Source: Lachnospiraceae bacterium UBA1258
Lineage (GTDB): Bacteria > Bacillota > Clostridia > Lachnospirales > Lachnospiraceae
NCBI GenBank assembly: GCA_002308235.1
Contig: DBVS01000015.1
Coordinates: 1-7,106, forward strand
Reading direction: 5' to 3'
DNA: 7,106 bases
Under the pieces are notes generated by a model, which was not told where the DNA came from, made no database searches, and saw only the letters and a program-made list of their open reading frames with translations. Positions within the stretch are counted from its first letter, which is position 1. The number at the start of each line of letters is the position of its first letter. This document shows, in pieces, positions 1 through 6,112 of the stretch. Position numbers and translations under genes: made by a program.

Positions 1-311
1 TCCATCATACCGGGCATTGAAGCACGCGCACCGGAACGAACGGAAACAAGAAGGGGATTTTCTTTGTCCCCGAATTTCTTTCCTGTCATCTCCTGAAGTT
101 TAAGCACGTATTCATCGATCTGTGCCTGGATTTCCGCATTGATCTTCTTGCCGTCCTCGTAATACTGGGTACAAGCCTCTGTAGTGATGGTAAATCCCTG
201 GGGTACAGGCATTCCGATATTGGTCATTTCTGCAAGATTAGCGCCCTTACCGCCAAGAAGATTGCGCATGTCTGCGGAACCTTCCTCAAAAAGGTAAACC
301 CATTTTGCCAT
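1..311 (-). CDS. ppdK: Pyruvate, phosphate dikinase, N-terminal fragment (cut by window edge)
   Basis: The 103 visible residues are the start of pyruvate phosphate dikinase, which interconverts pyruvate + ATP + Pi with PEP + AMP + PPi and serves in glycolysis or gluconeogenesis in many anaerobes. The protein starts MAKWVYLFEEG and carries the conserved nucleotide-binding-domain signatures LLGGKGANLAEM (about residues 18-29), PVPQGFTITTEAC (about 35-47) and, at the window edge, SVRSGARASMPGMM (about 90-103). The start ATG at 311-309 is preceded by GGGAG with a spacing of about 7-8 nt. The rest of the protein (about 870 residues in the family) lies beyond position 1. It has its own promoter and is separated from the mannan operon by a terminator, so it is a neighbour rather than a pathway member. 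The reading frame is intact as far as seen. Identification is from remembered family motifs and is very secure. Confidence 0.95.
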   Translation of the reverse strand, partial: MAKWVYLFEEGSADMRNLLGGKGANLAEMTNIGMPVPQGFTITTEACTQYYEDGKKINAEIQAQIDEYVLKLQEMTGKKFGDKENPLLVSVRSGARASMPGMM

Positions 312-346
312 AAATTTTCTCCCTCTGTTTTGTAGAATCAGTTCAA

Positions 347-376
347 CAAGGCACTCCGCAAACACGGAATGCCTTG
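347..376 (-). other. Stem-loop in the 5' leader of ppdK
   Basis: Arms 347-358 and 365-376 form a 12-bp stem with a 6-nt loop. In the minus-strand transcript all 12 pairs form, one being a G-U wobble (354/369). In a plus-strand transcript the same position would be a C-A mismatch, which argues that the structure belongs to the ppdK mRNA. It begins about 7 nt after the predicted transcription start. No U-tract follows it, so it is not an intrinsic terminator. A role in mRNA stability or folding is inference. Confidence 0.6.
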
Positions 377-389
377 TAATCACTTGAAA

Positions 390-418
390 AGTATAACATA
401 GCCTTGTACGCCGTGCAA
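390..418 (-). promoter_or_regulatory. Predicted sigma-A promoter of ppdK
   Basis: On the minus strand there is a -10 box TATACT (395-390; 5 of 6 match to consensus) preceded by TG one base upstream, which makes it an extended -10. A weak -35 TTGCAC (418-413) lies exactly 17 bp upstream. The predicted start is near 383, giving a leader of about 70 nt before the ppdK ATG. It lies just downstream of the terminator of the mannan operon, which fits an independent transcription unit. Confidence 0.65.
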
Positions 419-431
419 GGACAAAGGGCAT

Positions 432-463
432 AAAAAAAGGATGTATAATTGTATACATCCTTT
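432..463 (-). terminator. Rho-independent terminator of the mannan operon
   Basis: A perfect 9-bp stem (439-447 with 452-460; GGATGTATA / TATACATCC) with a 4-nt loop is extended by three A-U pairs. In the minus-strand transcript it is followed directly by seven U residues (complement of 438-432). It lies about 80 nt beyond the stop of the GH130_1 gene and before the ppdK promoter, so it should end the GH130-esterase-manA-regulator-GH130 transcript. The stem is AT-rich, so termination may be incomplete. Confidence 0.85.
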
Positions 464-468
464 CAGCC

Positions 469-531
469 GTAAAAATGTTAAAATCTGCATAAAATCAGGT
501 GATGATTGTCGCACGCCGCCCACATTTTTAC
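469..531 (-). repeat. Long-range inverted repeat in the 3' untranslated region of the operon
   Basis: GTAAAAATGT (469-478) and its exact reverse complement ACATTTTTAC (522-531) enclose 43 nt between the GH130_1 stop and the terminator. In RNA this would be a 10-bp, mostly A-U stem with a large loop. No coding sequence or known RNA family was recognised in the loop. The function is unknown and chance cannot be excluded in AT-rich DNA. Confidence 0.4.
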
Positions 532-543
532 ATGTATTAAAAC

Positions 544-1713
544 CTATTTACCCAAAAGCTTCAGGTTCGAATCAATAAGTTCGATCCTCTGCTTTACGCA
601 GTCAACGCTTCTAAGGGGGTCTTTGGGTGTGTTAAAGCAGTAATCCATGAGCTTATCCACTGTGGTGGTGGCCACGTGGAGTCTTGTATCGCTGGAGGCG
701 TAGTAAATGTACACATCTCCGTTATCCCTTGCTATGAGGCCGTTTGAGAATACCACGTTGGAAACATCTCCCACTCTCTCAGATCCCAAAGGAGCAAGAA
801 AGAATCCCGAAGGCTCCGCGATGACCTTTGAAGGGTCTTTTAAATCCGTTGCGAACACATAAAGCACGTACCGAAGTCCCGCTGCGGTGTTTCTTACGCC
901 GTGAGCCACGTGGATCCAGCCCTTGGGTGTTTTGATGGGTGTGGCACCCGCACCGTTCTTTGCCTCGGTGATGGTGTGATATCTTCTGGGGCTGGTGATG
1001 ATCTCTTCGTCAATCACCGCATGCTCAATATCATCGCAAAGTCCGAAGCCGATTCCTCCGCCGGAACCCGTTTCGATGAAATCGTCCATGGGTCTGGTGT
1101 AAAAAGCATATTTTCCGTTTATGAATTCCGGATGAAGAAGCACGTTTCTTTGCTGGGGAGAATTCAAGGTCTTTAAGTTATCGAGTCTCTCCCAGGTCTT
1201 TAAATCCTTGGTTCTGACGATGCCCGCCGCAGCAACGGCCGCGCTTAAGTCGTTAACGGACTTATCTTTGCTTTCCGAACAGAAAACACCGTAGATCCAG
1301 CCGTCTTCATGTTTGGTAAGGCGCATGTCGTATACGTTCGTTTCTTCGGGACAAGTATCGGGAAGCAGCACGGGCTTGTCCCAGAATCTGAAGCCGTCCA
1401 CTCCGCTCTCCGACTCCGCTACCGCAAAGAAAGATTTACGGTCGTTTCCTTCCACTCTCGGAACCAGATAAAACTTGCCGTTTAATTCGATGGCACCGGA
1501 ATTCATCACCGCATTTACGCCGAGCCTCTCCATAAAGAAAGGGTTGGTTTCTTTATTCAAATCGTATTTCCAGTGTAACGGGATCATGCTCCGATCCAGC
1601 ACCGGAAATTCGTAACGGTCAAATATGCCATTATAAAATCCTGATTTAACATTCTTTCTGCTTAAGATCTTTTCCTGCTCCTTTAAGAGCTCATAATACT
1701 TTTCGTGTATCAT
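544..1713 (-). CDS. mgp: 4-O-beta-D-mannosyl-D-glucose phosphorylase (GH130 subfamily 1)
   Basis: This 389-residue cytoplasmic enzyme is predicted to phosphorolyse beta-1,4-mannosyl-glucose to alpha-mannose 1-phosphate + glucose (EC 2.4.1.281). The length equals that of Bacteroides fragilis MGP and Ruminococcus albus RaMP1 as I remember them. Motifs characteristic of that group are RVEGNDRKSFFAVAES (86-101), NVYDMRLTKHEDGWIYG (126-142), SPQQRNVLLHPEF (185-197), GSGGGIGFGL (216-225), HGVRNTAAGLRYVLYVF (271-287) and GDVSNVVFSNG (315-325). D129 in NVYDMR is the expected catalytic acid. There is no signal peptide. The start ATG (1713-1711) has GGGGA about 6 nt upstream. It follows regulator 1 by 39 nt and is the last gene of the operon. 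Glucose release makes it fit glucomannan breakdown, or mannobiose breakdown if an epimerase exists elsewhere. The subfamily call rests on motif memory, not on an alignment. Confidence 0.93.
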   Translation of the reverse strand: MIHEKYYELLKEQEKILSRKNVKSGFYNGIFDRYEFPVLDRSMIPLHWKYDLNKETNPFFMERLGVNAVMNSGAIELNGKFYLVPRVEGNDRKSFFAVAESESGVDGFRFWDKPVLLPDTCPEETNVYDMRLTKHEDGWIYGVFCSESKDKSVNDLSAAVAAAGIVRTKDLKTWERLDNLKTLNSPQQRNVLLHPEFINGKYAFYTRPMDDFIETGSGGGIGFGLCDDIEHAVIDEEIITSPRRYHTITEAKNGAGATPIKTPKGWIHVAHGVRNTAAGLRYVLYVFATDLKDPSKVIAEPSGFFLAPLGSERVGDVSNVVFSNGLIARDNGDVYIYYASSDTRLHVATTTVDKLMDYCFNTPKDPLRSVDCVKQRIELIDSNLKLLGK

Positions 1714-1752
1714 AACTATCCCCGTATATAAATATTTTTAGAAAAACAACCG

Positions 1753-2748
1753 TTATTTGTCCCGTACCGAATCTCTTATCACTATCTCTCCGCTTATGAC
1801 CTTGCGGCCGTTTACCGAATGGGGGACTCTCAGTTTGTCCTCCATAAGCTGCACTGCAGTGCGGCTCATTTCCTCCATGTTTACCCTGAAGGTGGTAAGC
1901 TTCGGGGAACACAGGGTAGCAAAGATATAATCGTCAAATCCCACTATGGAAACATCCTCAGGCACCCGGATCTTCCTGGCTTTCAATTGCTCCACCAGAT
2001 GATAGGCCACTTCGTCGCAGTTGCATACGAAAGCCTCCGGCATGTCTTCGGGAAGTTCGGGGTCCGTAAGGAGTCCCGCGTCGTCTCTGTCCGAAAGGAT
2101 ATATTCGGGCCTTACTTCCATATTGTGCTGCAAGAGTGCCTTCACGTATCCCAGATATCTGTCCATAATGGAATTGGTGGCGTTGATGCGCCCCACAAAG
2201 GCAATCTTGCGAAAGCCCTTGTCTATCAGGTAATTGGTCAGCACGTGGGAGCCGTAAACATTGTCGCTCACCACGCAGTCCATCATTTCTCCCGGAAAAT
2301 AGTTATCCACGAATACATACGGTGTGGTGGTACGAAGGATATTTCCGAGGCAGGCATCGCTTATGGGACCAAGCACGATAATGCCGTCCATCCTTCCCCC
2401 GGCCACATTTCCGGGGAGGATCCCCTCCCGCTCGTTCCGGTGGCTGATTATCTCCAGAGTGCAGCTGTGCCCCTGCTTTCCGAATTCGATGGCCAGATTC
2501 TGGAAAAGCCTTGAATAAAAGGCGCTGTCGGAGATAAAGGTCTGGGATACCATTACCCCTATGTTGTAATGAGCCCTGCCCTTTAACTTGGGGGAGGTAT
2601 AAACATAGCCCATATCCTGGGCTGTTTTAATAATAAGTTCCCTGACGCTTTCGCTGATGCCTTCCTTGCCCGATATCGCCTTGGACACGGAAACCGCGCT
2701 TATATTAAGTTTTTTGGCGATATCACGCATGGTGACGTCTTTGCTCAT
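1753..2748 (-). CDS. LacI/GalR-family transcriptional regulator (regulator 1)
   Basis: A complete 331-residue LacI-family protein. The N-terminal helix-turn-helix (about 6-30) reads VTMRDIAKKLNISAVSVSKA. It is followed by a periplasmic-binding-protein-like sensor domain starting at NIGVMVSQ (about 62-69), with DGIIVLGP, FVDNYFPGEMMDCVVSD, DRYLGY and DVSIVGFDDY motifs in the usual order. The segment joining the two, about 47-61, is shorter than the classical hinge helix by about two residues and lacks the ARxL-type pattern. ATG 2748-2746 has GGAG about 7 nt upstream. It starts 19 nt after manA stops, so it is co-transcribed with the enzymes. It is a clear paralogue of regulator 2 (shared DCVVSD, TNYL, DRYLGY, CNCD). 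The effector is unknown; a mannooligosaccharide, mannosyl-glucose or mannose phosphate is a reasonable guess from context. Confidence 0.93.
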   Translation of the reverse strand: MSKDVTMRDIAKKLNISAVSVSKAISGKEGISESVRELIIKTAQDMGYVYTSPKLKGRAHYNIGVMVSQTFISDSAFYSRLFQNLAIEFGKQGHSCTLEIISHRNEREGILPGNVAGGRMDGIIVLGPISDACLGNILRTTTPYVFVDNYFPGEMMDCVVSDNVYGSHVLTNYLIDKGFRKIAFVGRINATNSIMDRYLGYVKALLQHNMEVRPEYILSDRDDAGLLTDPELPEDMPEAFVCNCDEVAYHLVEQLKARKIRVPEDVSIVGFDDYIFATLCSPKLTTFRVNMEEMSRTAVQLMEDKLRVPHSVNGRKVISGEIVIRDSVRDK

Positions 2749-2767
2749 ACTGAGGCTCCGTTATGCC

Positions 2768-3700
2768 CTATTCGGGCTTAGAGATAATAAGTGTGCATTC
2801 ACCCTTAAAGGTGATGGGGCCGTAACCACCGGGTATCAGGAAATGGTCTCCCGCCTTAAATTCAGTGCCGTCGGCGGTGCCTTTTCCTTCGATACAGGAA
2901 ACAAGCGCAAAGGAAACTTTCTCACCAAACGTAAGGCTCCCCTTAACATTTGCTTTGTATACACTGTAATATTTGCAGGTGACAAGTTTCTTCAATCCCG
3001 GCTCGTCTCCGGTCTTTATCGCAGAAACGGAATTTTGAGGTACGCTTATCACGGCCTTGGATTTTTCGATGTGAAGTTCTCTCGGCTTTCCGTTCTGAAG
3101 TCTGTCGTAGTCGTAAACTCTGTAGGTAATGTCGGAATTCTGCTGTGTTTCAAGTATCATTACCCCGCCCTTTATGGCATGTACCGTGCCGGGCTCGATC
3201 TGAATAAAATCTCCCTTTGAAACAGGAATCTCTCTGATGAGCTTTGTAAATTCGTGATCGTCGATTAGTTTACATAACTCTTCTTTTGTCTTGGCGTTGT
3301 GTCCGGCCACCAGTGTGGAACCGGGCTCACAGTCAAGTATGTACCAGCATTCTGTCTTTCCGAGAGACCCGTTTTCGTTGACCTTTGCGTAAGAATCATC
3401 GGGGTGGACCTGGATCGAAAGGTTGTCCTTTGCATCGATTACTTTAAGAAGAAGTGGAAATCTGTCGGAATCGTAATTTCCGAAGAGGTCCTTCCGATTC
3501 TCCCAAAGCCATGAAAGCTTCTTTCCCGCAAATTCACCGTTTTTAAGGGTACAGTCTCCGTTTGGATGGGCGCTTATTGCCCAGCATTCTCCCGTATTGT
3601 CGGCGGGTATATCATACCCGAATCTGTCACGCATTTTGCTTCCGCCCCAGATCATTGTTTTGAATTCCGGTGTGAAGAACATAAGATCCTTTTTAGCCAT
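2768..3700 (-). CDS. manA: Mannose-6-phosphate isomerase, class I
   Basis: Converts mannose 6-phosphate to fructose 6-phosphate, linking mannose released by the GH130 enzymes to glycolysis. Numbered from ATG 3700, the 310-residue protein has the zinc site of class I phosphomannose isomerases: Q97 and H99 in SIQVHPDD, E117 in GKTECWY, and H174 in EPGTVHAIKGG. ITYRVYDYDR (191-200) carries the expected active-site arginine. N-terminal WGG and ECWAISAHP motifs also match, and the length matches the short Firmicute type (about 315 residues). An in-frame ATG lies at 3721, but the strong AAAAGGAGG site (3718-3710) sits between the two ATGs and is 9 nt from ATG 3700. The shorter protein is therefore the real product. 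It sits between the esterase (55-nt gap) and regulator 1 (19-nt gap). Confidence 0.95.
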   Translation of the reverse strand: MAKKDLMFFTPEFKTMIWGGSKMRDRFGYDIPADNTGECWAISAHPNGDCTLKNGEFAGKKLSWLWENRKDLFGNYDSDRFPLLLKVIDAKDNLSIQVHPDDSYAKVNENGSLGKTECWYILDCEPGSTLVAGHNAKTKEELCKLIDDHEFTKLIREIPVSKGDFIQIEPGTVHAIKGGVMILETQQNSDITYRVYDYDRLQNGKPRELHIEKSKAVISVPQNSVSAIKTGDEPGLKKLVTCKYYSVYKANVKGSLTFGEKVSFALVSCIEGKGTADGTEFKAGDHFLIPGGYGPITFKGECTLIISKPE

Positions 3701-3709
3701 ATTTTTTAG

Positions 3710-3718
3710 CCTCCTTTT
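3710..3718 (-). promoter_or_regulatory. Ribosome binding site that fixes the manA start
   Basis: Minus-strand AAAAGGAGG is a near-perfect anti-16S match, 9 nt upstream of ATG 3700-3698. It lies immediately inside the longer open frame that begins at ATG 3721-3719. That upstream ATG has no purine-rich site in front of it. Confidence 0.85.
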
Positions 3719-3755
3719 CATGCAAATCCGATTTTAAAGTCTCGGAACTTTTAAA

Positions 3756-4892
3756 TCAAGAGTTTGAGGCTATTATGCTGACAAGATAAAAAGGAACCTT
3801 GTCTTTTTCTTCGCAGTCTGCGTGATCTTTTATTATTTCGACGACTATTTTATGGTCCTTGTTTTCAAGATTGTCGGCAATCGGTTCGGTGCGAAGGTAG
3901 TCGCCCCAGTTATATTCGTAGGCGCCGTCAAGGATCGCTTCATTTTCGCCATCGATCGTGATCTTTGCGACCGGGGCGGGCCTTACTATCGATCGTCTGA
4001 ACTGAACCGAAAAGCAGGATCCCTTCACGGTAAACTCGATACGGTCGCCCTTCTTCCATGCGGTAAATCCGCGGGTAAAGTTATCGTATACCCTGATCCG
4101 TTCCGAAGGGTCTTTTTCAAAGCCCTTCATCAGGTCGGGCTTCAGATTTGTATTGTTTAAAAGCCGCGAAACCTCGTAACCGTTCCGGGTTATGGGCTTC
4201 TTTAAAATGCGTGAAATCTCGGTGTTTTCATCGCCCGGTCCGACATGTGCCTTTATAAGCTTAAGCATATGGATGATCAGATCCGCCAAAAGTCTGTGGC
4301 CCGCGTCGTTGGGGTGAAGGTCGTCGGGAGTGATGTCCCGCGCCGGGATATTTCCGCATAAAACCTCGGGATAAACCGAATATTTCATGGATACGCAGGG
4401 AAGATCGTAATACTTTCCCACCATCAGGTGCTTGTCCTCCGCGCTCTCTGCCGTCGCATAAAACACGTTGTGAACAAGCATGAGTCCCGTCTCCGAAACG
4501 TCCTTTAAGATGTGCCTTACCAGCCCCTCATAGGTTTCCAGATAATGAAGATTGTTTTCGTCGTTTACACTGAACTCGGCCACCGTAAAATCCGGCTTGT
4601 GACAAAGCAAATCTTCATCAGCCCTGGCAACCCCGTAATCCGAATTTGTGGCGCCGATGCCTGCGTTAATATAAGTGACCTTGCTTTGAGGGAAGGTCTC
4701 ACACCACCATTTATATACAAGATATGCATAGCAGGTCTCGGGGGTGGAGGAAAGAGAACCCTGGGTAATGCTGCCGCCCAGGAACCCCACAGTCACAGGC
4801 TCACCCTTTAAGGCTTTTGCCATGGCTTTCTTTATTCGGGTAAAATCACCGAAGTTCATCATACCGTTGTCGAAATTGATGTTATATCCCAT
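3756..4892 (-). CDS. SGNH-type acetyl-mannan esterase, CE17-like
   Basis: A 378-residue two-domain protein predicted to remove O-acetyl groups from mannooligosaccharides so the phosphorylases can act. The N-terminal SGNH hydrolase domain (about 30-215) shows block I GFLGGSIT with nucleophile S41, block II NAGIGATNSD (77-86; Gly and Asn), block III EFSVNDEN (106-113) with N110, and block V DDLHPND with D190 and H193. From memory, these triad positions coincide with those of Roseburia intestinalis CE17, an intracellular 2-O-acetyl-mannan esterase with a C-terminal CBM35-like domain. Here the C-terminal part (about 265-378) is also beta-rich (DRIEFTVKGSCFSVQFRR, AKITIDGENEAILDG) and would correspond to it. 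There is no signal peptide, so action is in the cytoplasm. ATG 4892 is preceded by AAAGGTGAG. The gene starts 46 nt after the GH130_2 stop. The SGNH fold is certain; substrate and family assignment rest on motif memory and context. Confidence 0.85.
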   Translation of the reverse strand: MGYNINFDNGMMNFGDFTRIKKAMAKALKGEPVTVGFLGGSITQGSLSSTPETCYAYLVYKWWCETFPQSKVTYINAGIGATNSDYGVARADEDLLCHKPDFTVAEFSVNDENNLHYLETYEGLVRHILKDVSETGLMLVHNVFYATAESAEDKHLMVGKYYDLPCVSMKYSVYPEVLCGNIPARDITPDDLHPNDAGHRLLADLIIHMLKLIKAHVGPGDENTEISRILKKPITRNGYEVSRLLNNTNLKPDLMKGFEKDPSERIRVYDNFTRGFTAWKKGDRIEFTVKGSCFSVQFRRSIVRPAPVAKITIDGENEAILDGAYEYNWGDYLRTEPIADNLENKDHKIVVEIIKDHADCEEKDKVPFYLVSIIASNS

Positions 4893-4938
4893 ATTCTCAC
4901 CTTTCGCAGATGCTTATCCGTTTGCGTACCTGCCATTA

Positions 4939-5964
4939 TTATCTTATTCCGATTTCCCGGTCTGCATCATTCAATGAGGAGTGTTCCTTAATGTAGTCCG
5001 TAACAGCGTCGATTTCCGTAAAAGCAAGGCCTACGTAGCTGTCCGCACAGCCGTAGTAAAGGGCGATCTTTCCGCTTTCGGGATCGTGGATCGTAGCGCA
5101 GGGGAAGCAAACGTTGGGAACAAAGCCGCGTTCTTCGTACCACTCTTCGGGGGTAAGAAGGAAGTTTTCGCACCTGTACTTAACTATCGAAGGATTGTCG
5201 ATATCAAGGATGGCTCCGCCGATGGAATATACAAAACCGTTGCAGGTTCCGCTGACACCGTGGTAGAAAAGAAGCCAGCCTTCAGTGGTCTCAATGGGAG
5301 CAGCGCCTCCGCCGATCTTGACGGACTGCCACCATTTGCCGTTGGGACCCATTACGTGACGGTGCTTTCCCCAATAGGTCATGTCGGGAGATTCGCTTAA
5401 GAAGATATCTCCGAAGGGTGTGTGACCCGAATCCGAAGGACGGCTAAGCATCATGTATTTGCCGTTTATCTTCCGGGGGAACAGAACTGCGTTTCTGTTA
5501 AAGGGAATAAAGGGATTTTCAATTCTGGTAAAGGTCTTGAAATCCGTGGTCTTGGCAATACCGATTGCCGCACCGTAGAAATCCTGACACCAGATTGCAT
5601 AATAAGTATCCTCTACCTTAACAAGTCTGGGATCATATGCATAAACGGGCATGAACTCTTCGCCCTTTTCATTGACGAATCTGATCTTATCCTTCTCAAA
5701 ATCCCAATTGATTCCGTCTTTACTTCTTCCGAAGTAGATATATGAAACACCGTTTCTCTGCTCTCCACGGAATACTCCTACAAAAGCTCCCTCATATGCA
5801 ACAACCGCACTGTTGAAGATTCTCGCCACTCCCTCAATGGGATTTCTTCCGATGATGGGGTTCTGAGAATATCTCCATACAGGGGCGTCCTGAAAAGTTT
5901 CGGGGCCGTCCTGCCAGGGCATATTGGGAACATCAGGTGCATTCAGGATCTTAACGTCACTCAT
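4939..5964 (-). CDS. Beta-1,4-mannooligosaccharide phosphorylase (GH130 subfamily 2)
   Basis: A 341-residue cytoplasmic enzyme predicted to phosphorolyse beta-1,4-mannooligosaccharides from the non-reducing end, releasing alpha-mannose 1-phosphate (EC 2.4.1.319-type). Subfamily 2 features, as in R. albus RaMP2, are NPIEGVARIFNSAV (41-54), YAYDPRLVKVEDTYY (108-122) with D111 as the expected catalytic acid, PFNRNAVLFPRKINGKY (154-170), LSRPSDSGHTPFGDIF (173-188), KIGGGAAPIETTEGWLLFYHG (in the 216-236 region), FVPNVCFPCA (281-290) and ALYYGCAD (301-308). It has no signal peptide. The start ATG (5964-5962) has GAGGAG 6 nt upstream. It is the first gene after the promoter at 6041-6069 and directly follows regulator 2. 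Mannosyl-N-acetylglucosamine phosphorylases are a less likely alternative within GH130. The chain preference cannot be read from sequence alone. Confidence 0.93.
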   Translation of the reverse strand: MSDVKILNAPDVPNMPWQDGPETFQDAPVWRYSQNPIIGRNPIEGVARIFNSAVVAYEGAFVGVFRGEQRNGVSYIYFGRSKDGINWDFEKDKIRFVNEKGEEFMPVYAYDPRLVKVEDTYYAIWCQDFYGAAIGIAKTTDFKTFTRIENPFIPFNRNAVLFPRKINGKYMMLSRPSDSGHTPFGDIFLSESPDMTYWGKHRHVMGPNGKWWQSVKIGGGAAPIETTEGWLLFYHGVSGTCNGFVYSIGGAILDIDNPSIVKYRCENFLLTPEEWYEERGFVPNVCFPCATIHDPESGKIALYYGCADSYVGLAFTEIDAVTDYIKEHSSLNDADREIGIR

Positions 5965-5970
5965 TTTAAT

Positions 5971-5976
5971 CTCCTC
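5971..5976 (-). promoter_or_regulatory. Ribosome binding site of the GH130_2 gene
   Basis: Minus-strand GAGGAG lies 6 nt before ATG 5964-5962, which supports that start. The leader from the predicted transcription start (near 6034) is about 70 nt and contains operator A. Confidence 0.8.
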
Positions 5977-5996
5977 TAAAAATGTATCAATTAATG

Positions 5997-6024
5997 TTTA
6001 ACTTGCATTTAGTTAAATTTAACC
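5997..6024. promoter_or_regulatory. Operator A: TTTAAC palindrome downstream of the promoter
   Basis: GTTAAATTTAAC (6012-6023) is a perfect 12-bp palindrome centred at 6017.5. A further TTTAACT half-site lies at 5997-6003, 21 bp (two helical turns) from the 6018 half-site. The palindrome lies about +11 to +22 from the predicted transcription start, a usual place for a repressor to block transcription. The likely binder is regulator 2 and perhaps regulator 1. Binding is inference; the palindrome is directly visible. Confidence 0.65.
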
Positions 6025-6040
6025 AGATGCTATTGCTGTG

Positions 6041-6069
6041 ATTATATATCCCAAAATCCCGATATTCAA
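6041..6069 (-). promoter_or_regulatory. Predicted sigma-A promoter of the mannan operon
   Basis: On the minus strand there is a perfect -10 TATAAT (6046-6041) and a -35 TTGAAT (6069-6064; 4 of 6 match) with exactly 17 bp between them. The predicted start is near 6034. It lies between the two TTTAAC elements, in the gap after regulator 2. It is the only convincing promoter I found for the five genes down to the terminator at 432-463. Confidence 0.8.
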
Positions 6070-6112
6070 AGGTATTTTGCCTGAAAATCATCATTTCGGC
6101 GATTAGGATATA

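Noticed and set aside
281..311. Possible fusion or operon link between ppdK and the mannan genes
   Set aside because: A strong terminator (432-463) and a separate promoter (390-418) lie between them, and pyruvate phosphate dikinase has no specific role in mannan use.
1714..1752. AT-rich gap before GH130_1 considered as an internal promoter
   Set aside because: TATATA is present, but no -35-like hexamer lies at 16-18 bp; TTGTTT is only 13 bp away.
1819..2514. Long plus-strand open frame opposite regulator 1
   Set aside because: It has no recognisable motif or ribosome binding site, and it lies entirely antisense to a well-supported LacI-family gene, so it is a shadow frame.
2765..2777. GCCC / GGGC short hairpin over the manA stop
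   Set aside because: A four-base stem is expected by chance and has no U-tract.
2657..3220. Plus-strand open frame spanning the manA / regulator 1 junction
   Set aside because: It is antisense to two clearly conserved genes and shows no family motifs of its own.
6079..6100. Imperfect hairpin (GCC...GGC) after regulator 2, considered as its terminator
   Set aside because: The arms match only with bulges and no U-tract follows on the minus strand, so termination is not supported.
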